Source of the DNA: Humibacillus sp. DSM 29435
GTDB lineage: Bacteria; Actinomycetota; Actinomycetes; Actinomycetales; Dermatophilaceae
Direction of reading: 5' to 3'
NCBI RefSeq assembly: GCF_001758225.1
Contig: NZ_MAST01000034.1
Span: forward strand, 1-64,000
Length of the DNA: 64,000 nucleotides
The position numbers were made by a program, and so were the translations under genes. The notes below the pieces were generated by a model that saw nothing but the letters and a program-made list of their open reading frames with translations, was not told the DNA's origin and did not search any database. This document shows positions 51,020 through 58,247 of the stretch, in pieces; the first letter of the stretch is position 1; every line of letters starts with the position of its first letter.

Positions 51020-52024
51020 GTGACCACCGAGAGCGGTACCGGTATCAGCATCGAGGTGAACGTCGAGGCCCCCACCGAGGAGCGACACCCGGGCACGACG
51101 TCGATCGACACCTACAGCTCGCTCGATGTGCTGTTGGCCCTCAACGACGAGGACGCGACCGTGGCCGGCGCCGTGCGAGAGGTTCTGCCCGAGCTGAGCC
51201 GCCTCGTCGACCGGGCCGTCGACTCGCTGCGGGCAGGGGGCGCAGTGCACTACTTCGGGGCCGGCACCTCGGGCCGGCTCGCCGTGCTGGATGCGGCTGA
51301 GCTGCGACCCACGTTCAATGTTCCCGCCGGCCTGTTCGTGGCCCACCATGCCGGCGGTGCCGAAGCGCTGGTCAACGCCGTCGAGAACGTGGAGGACGAC
51401 GCCGGCCAGGGGGCTGCAGAGGCGAGCAGCCTTCAGCCGGGCGACATCGCGATCGGGCTCACGGCATCCGGTCGCACTCCCTTCGTGGCGGGTGCGTTGC
51501 AGCGGGCTCGCGAGCGCGGGGCCGTCACCGCCCTCGTCACGGCGAACCCGGGAGCCACTCTGGCTGGGCTCGCCGACCACCTGCTCGCGGTGCGCACCGG
51601 CCCGGAGGCACTGACCGGCTCCACCCGGCTCAAGGCGGGCACGGCACAGAAGCTGGTGCTCAACGCCTTCTCGACCGCCGTGATGATCCGGCTCGGTCGC
51701 ACCTGGAGCAACCTCATGGTCGACGTCGTCTCGACGAACGCCAAGCTGAGGGGGCGCGTGCTGCGCATCCTGCGCGAGGCCACCGGCGCGGGTGAGGTTG
51801 AGGCGAGGCGTGCTCTCGATGCCGCGAACGGTGAGCTCAAGCCGGCGCTGCTGTCGATGCTCGCCGGGGTCGAGGTCGCCGCGGCCCGCCTGGCCATCGA
51901 CGAGCACCACGGGTCGGTCGCAGCGGCATTGTCGGGGCTGTCGGGGCTGTCAGGGCTGGGTGGGGCCCAGTGGCCATCAGCTCACAAGGCGCCCGGCGGG
52001 CGAGGCGTCAGCGCAGGGGGTTGA
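51020..52024 (+). CDS. murQ: N-acetylmuramic acid 6-phosphate etherase
   Basis: A 334-residue SIS-domain lyase that splits the lactyl ether of MurNAc 6-phosphate to GlcNAc 6-phosphate and lactate. The signature is YFGAGTSGRLAVLDAAEL, with GLTASGRTPFVAGAL and the C-terminal VVSTNAKLRGRVLRIL region. GTG 51020 follows AAGGAG. The C-terminus ends with a low-complexity SGLSGLSGLGG tail from a 9-bp repeat, and the last 17 bp overlap the convergent dadA-like gene. Confidence 0.95.
   Translation: MTTESGTGISIEVNVEAPTEERHPGTTSIDTYSSLDVLLALNDEDATVAGAVREVLPELSRLVDRAVDSLRAGGAVHYFGAGTSGRLAVLDAAELRPTFNVPAGLFVAHHAGGAEALVNAVENVEDDAGQGAAEASSLQPGDIAIGLTASGRTPFVAGALQRARERGAVTALVTANPGATLAGLADHLLAVRTGPEALTGSTRLKAGTAQKLVLNAFSTAVMIRLGRTWSNLMVDVVSTNAKLRGRVLRILREATGAGEVEARRALDAANGELKPALLSMLAGVEVAAARLAIDEHHGSVAAALSGLSGLSGLGGAQWPSAHKAPGGRGVSAGG
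51932..51958. repeat. 9-bp tandem repeat (3 copies) in the murQ 3' end
   Basis: TCGGGGCTG occurs twice, followed by TCAGGGCTG, encoding repeated Ser-Gly-Leu near the MurQ C-terminus, a site prone to slippage. Confidence 0.75.
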
Positions 52025-53309
52025 ACGGGGCCAGCTGCGACGGCGCGGTGCCCGTGACCATCTGCTCGGCGAGCAGGCGGCCGGTGACCGGGCCGAGGGT
52101 GATGCCCCACATGCCGTGGCCACCCGCGACGAAGACCCGCGAGCTGCGGGTGGCGCCGATGAGCGGCAGGCCGTCGACGGTGCAGGGGCGAGAACCGACC
52201 CACTCGTCTTGCCGGTGGTCGAGGTCGGCGCCCTGCAGCAGCGGGCGGGCCGAGTCGACGATGGCCTCGATGCGGCGCTGGTCGAGCTTGGCACCCGGCT
52301 TGCGAAACTCCATCATGCCGGCCACGCGAAGCCGGTCGCCGACGGGCGTGCAGGCCACCCGGGCGGCCGGGAAGTAGACCGGGCCGTTGGGGAGGTCGTC
52401 GACGGCGACGCTGAAGCTGTAGCCGCGACCGGCCTGGACGACGCGCTTGACGCCGAACTCACGGGCGAGCTTGCCGAGCCAGGCGCCGGTGGCGACGACG
52501 ACCTGGTCGTAGGTCTCGTCGGCGCCGGTGTCGGTCGACACGACCACGCCGGAGCCGATGTCGCGCAGACCGGTGACGGCGCCGCCGGTGACGATCTTCC
52601 CGCCCCGCGCGATGACGGAGTCGGCGAGCGCGTTGACGTAGACGCCGGGGTTGATGAACCGCTGGCCGTGCAGCACGATCGCCGCGCCGATGCTCTCGGA
52701 GAGCGCCGGCTCGATGGCGCGAGCCTCGTCGCCGGTGAGCACGTCGAAGGCGATGTCGCCACCGGAGGCGTGGATGTGCTCGATCTCCTCGAGCAGCGTC
52801 TGACGCTCGGCGGCGGTGCGGTAGGCGGCGGTGAACGACTTCGCCTCATAGGTCTCGGCGTCGACGCCACCGTCGCGCAGCAGGTCGAAGCTGGCCAGCG
52901 ACAGGTCGTTGACGGGCACGAGCGAACCCATCGCGCGCTTCCACGCCTTCATCGTGCTGTGCCGGGTGAAGCCGGTCACGAACTTGAGGAAGTCGGGGTT
53001 GGCGCTCGGTGGCACGTAGACGGGCGAGCTCGGGCTCAGCACCGCGCGCAGGCCGTACTTGAGCACGGCGGGCTCGGGCAGCGGAGTGGCGATGCCCGGT
53101 GTCAGCCAGCCCGCGTTGCCCCACGACGCCCCGGCGGCCACGCCGTCACGGTCGATGACGGTCACCTCGACACCGCGCTCCTGCAGGAACCAGGCCGTCG
53201 CGAGCCCGACCATGCCCGCGCCGACGACGGCGACGCGCTGGGGGGCCGGGTGACCGGAGGGGGTGACAGCTGACATGGGTGGCTCGACCTTCTTCTGCGA
53301 CGGGGGCAT
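52008..53309 (-). CDS. dadA: D-amino-acid dehydrogenase (DadA-like)
   Basis: A 433-residue FAD enzyme; ATG 53309 has GGAGG nine bases upstream and is preferred over ATG 53276. The FAD motif is VAVVGAGMVGLATAWFL, with WGNAGWLTPG and the C-terminal GGHGMWGITLGPVTGRL typical of DadA-type dehydrogenases that deaminate D-alanine and other D-amino acids. It is divergent from a PucR regulator. D-alanine from muropeptides processed by the neighbouring salvage operon would be a fitting substrate, but D-proline/hydroxyproline cannot be excluded. Confidence 0.88.
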   Translation of the reverse strand: MPPSQKKVEPPMSAVTPSGHPAPQRVAVVGAGMVGLATAWFLQERGVEVTVIDRDGVAAGASWGNAGWLTPGIATPLPEPAVLKYGLRAVLSPSSPVYVPPSANPDFLKFVTGFTRHSTMKAWKRAMGSLVPVNDLSLASFDLLRDGGVDAETYEAKSFTAAYRTAAERQTLLEEIEHIHASGGDIAFDVLTGDEARAIEPALSESIGAAIVLHGQRFINPGVYVNALADSVIARGGKIVTGGAVTGLRDIGSGVVVSTDTGADETYDQVVVATGAWLGKLAREFGVKRVVQAGRGYSFSVAVDDLPNGPVYFPAARVACTPVGDRLRVAGMMEFRKPGAKLDQRRIEAIVDSARPLLQGADLDHRQDEWVGSRPCTVDGLPLIGATRSSRVFVAGGHGMWGITLGPVTGRLLAEQMVTGTAPSQLAPFNPLR

Positions 53310-53358
53310 GCTCTGTTACCTCCATGGTGGCCCAGCTCAGACCCTCACCCCTGTTGCT

Positions 53359-53396
53359 GCTCAGACAAAGAATTCTCTGTGTCTTGTTCTCTGAGC
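53359..53396. promoter_or_regulatory. dyad-rich divergent control region dadA/pucR
   Basis: A near-perfect 16-bp palindrome, ACAAAGAATTCTCTGT (53365-53380), lies inside an outer repeat GCTCAGA (53359-53365) / TCTGAGC (53390-53396). It sits between the divergent dadA and pucR genes and is a candidate PucR binding site. Confidence 0.5.
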
Positions 53397-53419
53397 ACAA
53401 GCAGGCGCATCATGGTCTG

Positions 53420-55060
53420 ATGCCGTCGACCCGTGCCACAGCGAGCCCCCCTACCCAAGCCGCGGTCCCCCGCGGGCTCGCCGTGACCGACGTCGTCGGC
53501 GCCCTCGGGGGTGGTCTGCTGCGCATCGTCGTGGCGGGGGTGGGCCCCGAGGTCGACGACCTCACCCTGGCCGAACCGGGCGCCGGGGTGTTCGGTCAGG
53601 CGGGCGACCTCCTGCTCGGGGTCGGCATCGAGTCGCCCGAGGCCGCGAGCGCACTCCTCGAGGCGGCCGCCAGGGTCGGTAGCGGTGCCGTCGTGCTGCG
53701 CCGGGCGACTGCTCGCCAGCGCCCGGTCCGGGCGACGGCCAGGCGGCTTCGGATCACTCTCGTCGAGCTCGCCGACCATGCGTCGTGGGCTCACATGGTG
53801 TGGCTGCTCCGGGGCGTGTTCGACCAGGCTGCGACCGGCTCTGCCCTGGTGTCGGATGGACCGGTCCACGACGAGCTCTTCTCGCTCGCCGACGCGTGCG
53901 CGGCTCTCGTCGACGCTCCGGTCACCATCGAAGACACCGCGTCTCGGGTGCTGGCCCACTCGACGCGTCAGGACGTCGCCGACCCGATCCGGCTCTCGAC
54001 GATCGTCGGGCGCAAGGTGCCGGATGCCGTGCTCACCAGCCTTCGCGGTCGCGGCGTCTTCCGTCGGTTGGCCCGCTCCGACGAGCCGGTCTACGTGCCC
54101 GCAGACGGTGACCTCAAGCCACGACTCGTGATCCCGGTGCGGGCCGGCAACGAGTGGCTCGGGTCGATCTGGATCGTCGTCGAGGCCCGACCCGACCCCG
54201 CCGTGGTGCGGTCGCTTCGCCAGACGGCATCCGTCGTGGCCCTGCACCTGCTGCGTCTGCGGTCGCAGACCGAGCTCTCTCGGCGGGTGGCGGCCGACCG
54301 GCTGCGCGCCGCCCTCACCGGTCAGGTCGAAGGGGTCGAGGCGTGGCTGCCGGCCGGCCCCTGGCGGGTCGTCGTGCTGGATGGTGGACCGGCCGCAGCC
54401 TCGATGACCACGCCGGCCGACTCACCGGGCGACGGGGTCGAGACGCGCGTCGACCTGTGGGAGTCGGCCGCCCGGCGTCGCTCGTGGCGTCAGCCGCTGC
54501 TCGCCGTGCACGACGGCCTGGTGCTGGCTCTCGTCACCGACTCCACCAGCGCGACGACGACGCCCGGAACGTGGGGGTGGCTGCAGGCCGTCGTCGAGGA
54601 GGTGACCGCGGCAACCACCGCAGGGCAGGCTCCAGCCACGGCCAGCGCCGGCGCCCCCGCCGGGCGCCCTGTCGAGCTGGACCGGTCACGTCGAGAAGCC
54701 CTCGAGGTGCACCACCTGCGCGAGTCGGGGCGGGTGACGGGAACGGCGCGCACTCTCGAGCAGGCCTGGGCCCCGATCACCGCAGCCCGCTGCGTGGCGG
54801 CCTTGCGGGTCGATGAGCTCATCGGGCCGGTGCGGCAGATCGCTGCCCACGACACGGCCCACGACACCGCCTACGCCCAGACCATCGCGGCCTGGCTCGA
54901 CCATCCGGGCGACCCGCGCTCGGCGGCGGCCGGCATCCATGTGCACCCCAACACTCTGCGGTACCGACTGCAACGGTTGGGCGAGATCGTCGAGCTCGAC
55001 CTGCACGATCCGGAGACTCGGCTGGCCGTGCGCCTACAGCTGCGCGCGCTGGGGCACTAG
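53420..55060 (+). CDS. PucR-family transcriptional regulator
   Basis: A 546-residue regulator starting at ATG 53420; the open frame to 53279 overlaps dadA and lacks similarity. The N-terminal part holds a PucR-like sensor region. The C-terminal HTH_30 domain is clear (HPNTLRYRLQRLGEIVELDL, then PETRLAVRLQLRAL). It is divergent from dadA, the usual arrangement for an activator of amino-acid use. It ends at a strong bidirectional terminator. Confidence 0.88.
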   Translation: MPSTRATASPPTQAAVPRGLAVTDVVGALGGGLLRIVVAGVGPEVDDLTLAEPGAGVFGQAGDLLLGVGIESPEAASALLEAAARVGSGAVVLRRATARQRPVRATARRLRITLVELADHASWAHMVWLLRGVFDQAATGSALVSDGPVHDELFSLADACAALVDAPVTIEDTASRVLAHSTRQDVADPIRLSTIVGRKVPDAVLTSLRGRGVFRRLARSDEPVYVPADGDLKPRLVIPVRAGNEWLGSIWIVVEARPDPAVVRSLRQTASVVALHLLRLRSQTELSRRVAADRLRAALTGQVEGVEAWLPAGPWRVVVLDGGPAAASMTTPADSPGDGVETRVDLWESAARRRSWRQPLLAVHDGLVLALVTDSTSATTTPGTWGWLQAVVEEVTAATTAGQAPATASAGAPAGRPVELDRSRREALEVHHLRESGRVTGTARTLEQAWAPITAARCVAALRVDELIGPVRQIAAHDTAHDTAYAQTIAAWLDHPGDPRSAAAGIHVHPNTLRYRLQRLGEIVELDLHDPETRLAVRLQLRALGH

Positions 55061-55097
55061 AAGGGGCACGAAAGGGCACGAGCCGACAACACAACAT

Positions 55098-55129
55098 GCG
55101 AGAAGGGCGCCCCCAAGCGCCCTTCTCGC
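55098..55129. terminator. bidirectional terminator between pucR-type gene and bldC
   Basis: A perfect 13-bp stem (GCGAGAAGGGCGC / GCGCCCTTCTCGC) with loop CCCCAA separates the two convergent genes. Confidence 0.88.
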
Positions 55130-55154
55130 AGATACTGCTGCGCCGAGGTAGGTT

Positions 55155-55343
55155 CTACTGCCCCCCGGCAAGGAGAGCACGAACCTCGTTCTCTCGGTAT
55201 CGCCGGTGTCCGCCGAGGGTTCTGATCGAAGTCAGCTTCCCTGCCTTGGCCCACCGGGTCACCGTCTTCGGGTCGACACGGAAGAGCGCCGCCACCTCGG
55301 CAGGAGTCAGCAACTTCTCCGTCTCGGGTCGATCCTGAGTCAT
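55155..55343 (-). CDS. bldC: BldC-like MerR-type DNA-binding protein
   Basis: A 62-residue DNA-binding protein; ATG 55343 (GGGGAAA upstream) gives the length of Streptomyces BldC, while GTG 55358 adds five residues. LLTPAEVAALFRVDPKTVTR and WAKAGKLTSIRTLGGHRRY are nearly identical to BldC, a small winged-helix protein that binds direct repeats cooperatively and controls developmental genes in sporulating actinomycetes. In non-sporulating relatives the role is less defined. A TACTAT-like -10 lies at 55417-55422 on the minus strand. Confidence 0.95.
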   Translation of the reverse strand: MTQDRPETEKLLTPAEVAALFRVDPKTVTRWAKAGKLTSIRTLGGHRRYRENEVRALLAGGQ

Positions 55344-55678
55344 TGTCAATTTCCCCACCGCCCTGTCACATGTGCTGCGACACGCAAGGCCTCCGGAAGG
55401 GGAGACCAGTAAACAAATAGTAAAGTCCGGCGCTCGTTCCTGAGGGCAAACCGTTGAAAACTCTCATACGGACGGCGTGTCGCACCCCGTTGTGGGCCTC
55501 GGATCCGCCACCACCGCAAGATCTGGACATCATCCGCGTGCACAACTGCCGCCCGGCTCATGTAGCGTGAGGCCCACGAGATCACACACATTCCCGGGGC
55601 CGCTACGCGGAAATCGAAGAGCCTATGGTTCTTCGAAGAGCGATGCCGCGCCGGCACGACGCACGAGGGGGTCACGCC
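55344..55678. promoter_or_regulatory. divergent intergenic region bldC / DUF3073 gene
   Basis: 335 bp without a supported gene. The bldC-proximal part has a locally AT-rich segment with a TACTAT-like -10 (minus strand, 55417-55422) and a CACATGTG octamer. The remainder before the DUF3073 start shows no clear promoter or structured RNA to my eye. Confidence 0.45.
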
Positions 55679-55900
55679 ATGGGGCGCGGCCGAGCCAAAG
55701 CCAAGCAGACCAAGGTCGCACGGCAGCTCAAGTACTACACACCTGATACGGACTTGAGCGCGTTGGAGCGAGAGCTTCACAACCCGTCGAACGGTCCGTT
55801 GATCACGCCGCCACCGCGTGACCGTGACAGCAGCACGTCGCGGTCGGTCGATGACGACGAGTACGACGAATACGGAAAGTGGGCCTCGGGCGAGCGGTGA
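55679..55900 (+). CDS. DUF3073-family small protein
   Basis: A 73-residue protein, ATG 55679 after GAGGGGG. The N-terminus MGRGRAKAKQTKVARQLKYY is highly conserved and basic, and the C-terminal half is acidic (DDDEYDEYGKW). DUF3073 is almost confined to actinobacteria and is often found near purM, as here. The function is unknown; the charge layout suggests binding to nucleic acid or ribosomes (inference). Confidence 0.92.
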   Translation: MGRGRAKAKQTKVARQLKYYTPDTDLSALERELHNPSNGPLITPPPRDRDSSTSRSVDDDEYDEYGKWASGER

Positions 55901-55908
55901 GCTCGCCC
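55888..55908 (+). terminator. hairpin spanning the DUF3073 stop codon
   Basis: An 8-bp perfect stem (GGGCGAGC / GCTCGCCC) with a 5-nt loop that includes the TGA. It probably terminates the DUF3073 transcript before the convergent purM gene. Confidence 0.65.
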
Positions 55909-55973
55909 TGACCCACACCGCTCTCCCCGTGCGCCGAGTGCTCCCACTCGGTCGGTGGTACCCGTTGCGCTGA

Positions 55974-57104
55974 TCAGCGTTCGGGATGCTCGCCGACGAC
56001 CTGCACCGAACCGCCCGCGACGCCCTTGGCGCCCTGGACGATCTCGGTGTCGGTCGCCACGAGGCGTTCGTCGTGAGCGCGCTGCACGGTGGTGACCTCG
56101 CCCAGCAGCCAGGCCGGGATGCCGTGCGCCCCCGCGAGCTCGACGGCACGCTCGGCCTGTTCGGCCGGCAGCACGACGACGAAGCCGATGCCCTGGTTCA
56201 ACGTGCGCTCGAGGTCGCTGCGGGGCACCCGCCCGAGTTCGGCCACCGCGGCAAAGACCGCGGGCGGTGACCAGGTCGAGCGGTCGAGCCGCGCGAAGGT
56301 TCCCGACGGGAGCACGCGAGCCAGGTTGGCCGCCAGCCCTCCCCCGGTCACGTGGCTGAGAGCGTGCACCTCAACGCCCGGGGTGGCGATCAAGTCGAGC
56401 AGCGGCCGGGTGTAGAGACGGGTCGGTTCAAGCAGCTCCTCACCGAGGCTGCGTCCGAAGTCGTCGACGTGGCGGTCGAGCGACCAGCCCGCGCTGGCGA
56501 CCACCCGCCGCACCAGGCTGTAGCCGTTGCTGTGCAGCCCGCTGCTGGCGAGGGCGACCACGACGTCACCGTCGGCCACTCGCTGCGGACCGAGCATGGC
56601 GGCATACTCGACGACACCGGTGGCGGCACCGGCCACGTCGTACTCGTCGGGCTCGAGCAGCCCGGGATGCTCGGCCGTCTCACCGCCCACGAGCGCCACC
56701 CCGACCTCCTCGCACGCTCTGGCGATGCCTCCGACGATGGCGGCGATGCGCTCTGGCACGACCTTGCCGGTGGCGATGTAGTCGGTCATGAAGAGCGGTT
56801 CGGCCCCACAGACGACGATGTCGTCGACGACCATGCCGACCAGGTCGAAGCCGATCGTGTCGTGTTTGTCGAGGGCCTGCGCGATGGCGACCTTGGTGCC
56901 GACGCCGTCGGTGGAGGTGGCCAGCACGGGGCGGGTCATCCGGGCGAGCGCACTGGCGTCGAAGAGACCGGCGAAGCCGCCCAGGCCCCCGATGACCTCC
57001 GGACGGGTGGCCCGGCGCACCGACGCCTTCATCAGCTCGACCGCCTTGTCACCGGCCTCGACGTCGACCCCGGCAGTGGCATAGGTGATCGGCTGGTTCG
57101 TCAC
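55974..57104 (-). CDS. purM: phosphoribosylformylglycinamidine cyclo-ligase (AIR synthetase)
   Basis: A 376-residue enzyme of purine synthesis that converts FGAM to AIR with ATP. Features are ITYATAGVDVEAGDKAVELM at the N-terminus, the ATSTDGVGTKVAIA loop, ALVGGETAEHPGL and the C-terminal FTLNQGIGFV-like segment (here RTLNQGIGFVVV). The GTG at 57104 is the family start. It normally follows purF directly in actinobacteria, but here a plus-strand gene lies between them. Confidence 0.97.
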   Translation of the reverse strand: MTNQPITYATAGVDVEAGDKAVELMKASVRRATRPEVIGGLGGFAGLFDASALARMTRPVLATSTDGVGTKVAIAQALDKHDTIGFDLVGMVVDDIVVCGAEPLFMTDYIATGKVVPERIAAIVGGIARACEEVGVALVGGETAEHPGLLEPDEYDVAGAATGVVEYAAMLGPQRVADGDVVVALASSGLHSNGYSLVRRVVASAGWSLDRHVDDFGRSLGEELLEPTRLYTRPLLDLIATPGVEVHALSHVTGGGLAANLARVLPSGTFARLDRSTWSPPAVFAAVAELGRVPRSDLERTLNQGIGFVVVLPAEQAERAVELAGAHGIPAWLLGEVTTVQRAHDERLVATDTEIVQGAKGVAGGSVQVVGEHPER

Positions 57105-57138
57105 GTCACAACCCTACCGGCGCCCCACCCTCACCCCC

Positions 57139-57187
57139 GATTCGAGGTATTCCGCGACCGCATCTGCTCGCTGAATACCTCGAACCG
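57139..57187. repeat. palindromic flanking repeat A
   Basis: TTCGAGGTATTC (57141-57152) and GAATACCTCGAA (57173-57184) form a perfect 12-bp inverted repeat. The whole 49-bp element is about 80% identical, in the same orientation, to repeat B at 58182-58230. The two bracket the DUF559-like gene inserted between purM and purF. Confidence 0.8.
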
Positions 57188-57278
57188 TTTATGCACACCC
57201 CCAGGAGCGAAATGCCCCTGTCCACACTCGCCACTCTGACACTGCCCCAGGCAGCGGCATCCGTCCGAGGCTGGCTCG

Positions 57279-58193
57279 ATGACTGGACCTGAACGGCGTC
57301 AACTCGCCGGCACGGCAGCCTCGACGACGGACGGTGTGCTCTCGAGAGAGTCACTGGCCCGGTTGGGCCTGTCGTACGTCGACGTCCGCACCGAGATCCG
57401 AGCCGGTCGCTGGCGCTGCCACGGCCTGCAGACGGTGGCGGTCCACAACGGCCCCCTGGGAGTCGAGGCCAACCGATGGCGGGCCATCTGGGAAACCGGC
57501 ATCGGAGTCGCCGTCATCGACGGGGTCACCGCTCTCCAGGTGGCCGGCCTGCGACACTACGACGACGAGGTCATCCACGTTTCCGTCGTGCACACGGCAT
57601 CCGTGAAGAAGCTGTCAGGCACCCACCTGCACAAGGTGATCCGACGCCTGCCCGACGAGCTTTATCTCAGCGGTATCCCGCGCACGCGGCCAGCCGTTGC
57701 CGCGCTCCGAGCGGCGTTCTGGGCCCGAACCGATCGGCAGGCGGCCCTCATTCTGCTCATGGTCGTTCAGCAGCGGCTCGCCACCCCGCTGCAGCTGCTC
57801 GAGGTCTCAGGACAGCTGCGCGGCCGAAAGCGGCGACGTTTCGTCAGGACGGTCATCGCTGATGCCATCGACGGGGTTCAGTCGCTGGGTGAACTCAACT
57901 TCGCCCGACTGTGTCGAGCACGCAGGCTACCCGAGCCCGTGCGGCAGAAGGTTCGACGTGGCCCCCGAGGGCGCGTCTACCTCGACGTGCGCTGGAGCGA
58001 GTCGCGGTTGGTGGTGGAGATCGACGGCTCCCAGCATCGTGAGGCGCTGAACGTCAGCGCTGACAACCTGAGTCGCAACGAGGTGACCCTCCGGAACGAC
58101 CGGGTGCTTCGCATCGACCTCATCGGGCTCCGCCTGCACGAGAACGAGTTCATGGACCAGGTAGAGCGCGGCATCCGCACTCATTCGAGGTGA
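57279..58193 (+). CDS. DUF559-like protein with AbiEi-type N-terminus, inserted between purM and purF
   Basis: A 304-residue protein. An N-terminal winged-helix-like segment (GVLSRESLARLGLSYVDVRT) resembles AbiEi/transcription-regulator domains. The C-terminal part (SLGELNFARLCRARRLPEP, YLDVRWSESRLVVEIDGSQH) matches Vsr/DUF559-type restriction-endonuclease folds, with a plausible E-D-E-x-D-x-Q core. Such proteins are common and dispersed in actinobacteria with no proven role. It is antisense to the purine genes and bracketed by two palindromic repeats; its final codons and stop lie inside repeat B. Both features suggest arrival as a unit. Confidence 0.8.
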   Translation: MTGPERRQLAGTAASTTDGVLSRESLARLGLSYVDVRTEIRAGRWRCHGLQTVAVHNGPLGVEANRWRAIWETGIGVAVIDGVTALQVAGLRHYDDEVIHVSVVHTASVKKLSGTHLHKVIRRLPDELYLSGIPRTRPAVAALRAAFWARTDRQAALILLMVVQQRLATPLQLLEVSGQLRGRKRRRFVRTVIADAIDGVQSLGELNFARLCRARRLPEPVRQKVRRGPRGRVYLDVRWSESRLVVEIDGSQHREALNVSADNLSRNEVTLRNDRVLRIDLIGLRLHENEFMDQVERGIRTHSR

Positions 58194-58230
58194 CCGACGA
58201 CCACATGCGGTCGCCGAATACCTCGAACCG
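58182..58230. repeat. palindromic flanking repeat B
   Basis: The right arm GAATACCTCGAA (58216-58227) is identical to repeat A. The left arm begins TTCGAGGT (58184-58191) but then reads GACC instead of ATTC, and the change supplies the TGA stop of the DUF559-like gene. Confidence 0.8.
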
Positions 58231-58247
58231 AAGGGAAGGGTCGGGAC

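Noticed and set aside
55367-55376. TGTCACATGTG-like sequence upstream of bldC as a hydroxyproline-regulator site
   Set aside because: Only the right half of the motif matches; it is explained by a CACATGTG octamer.
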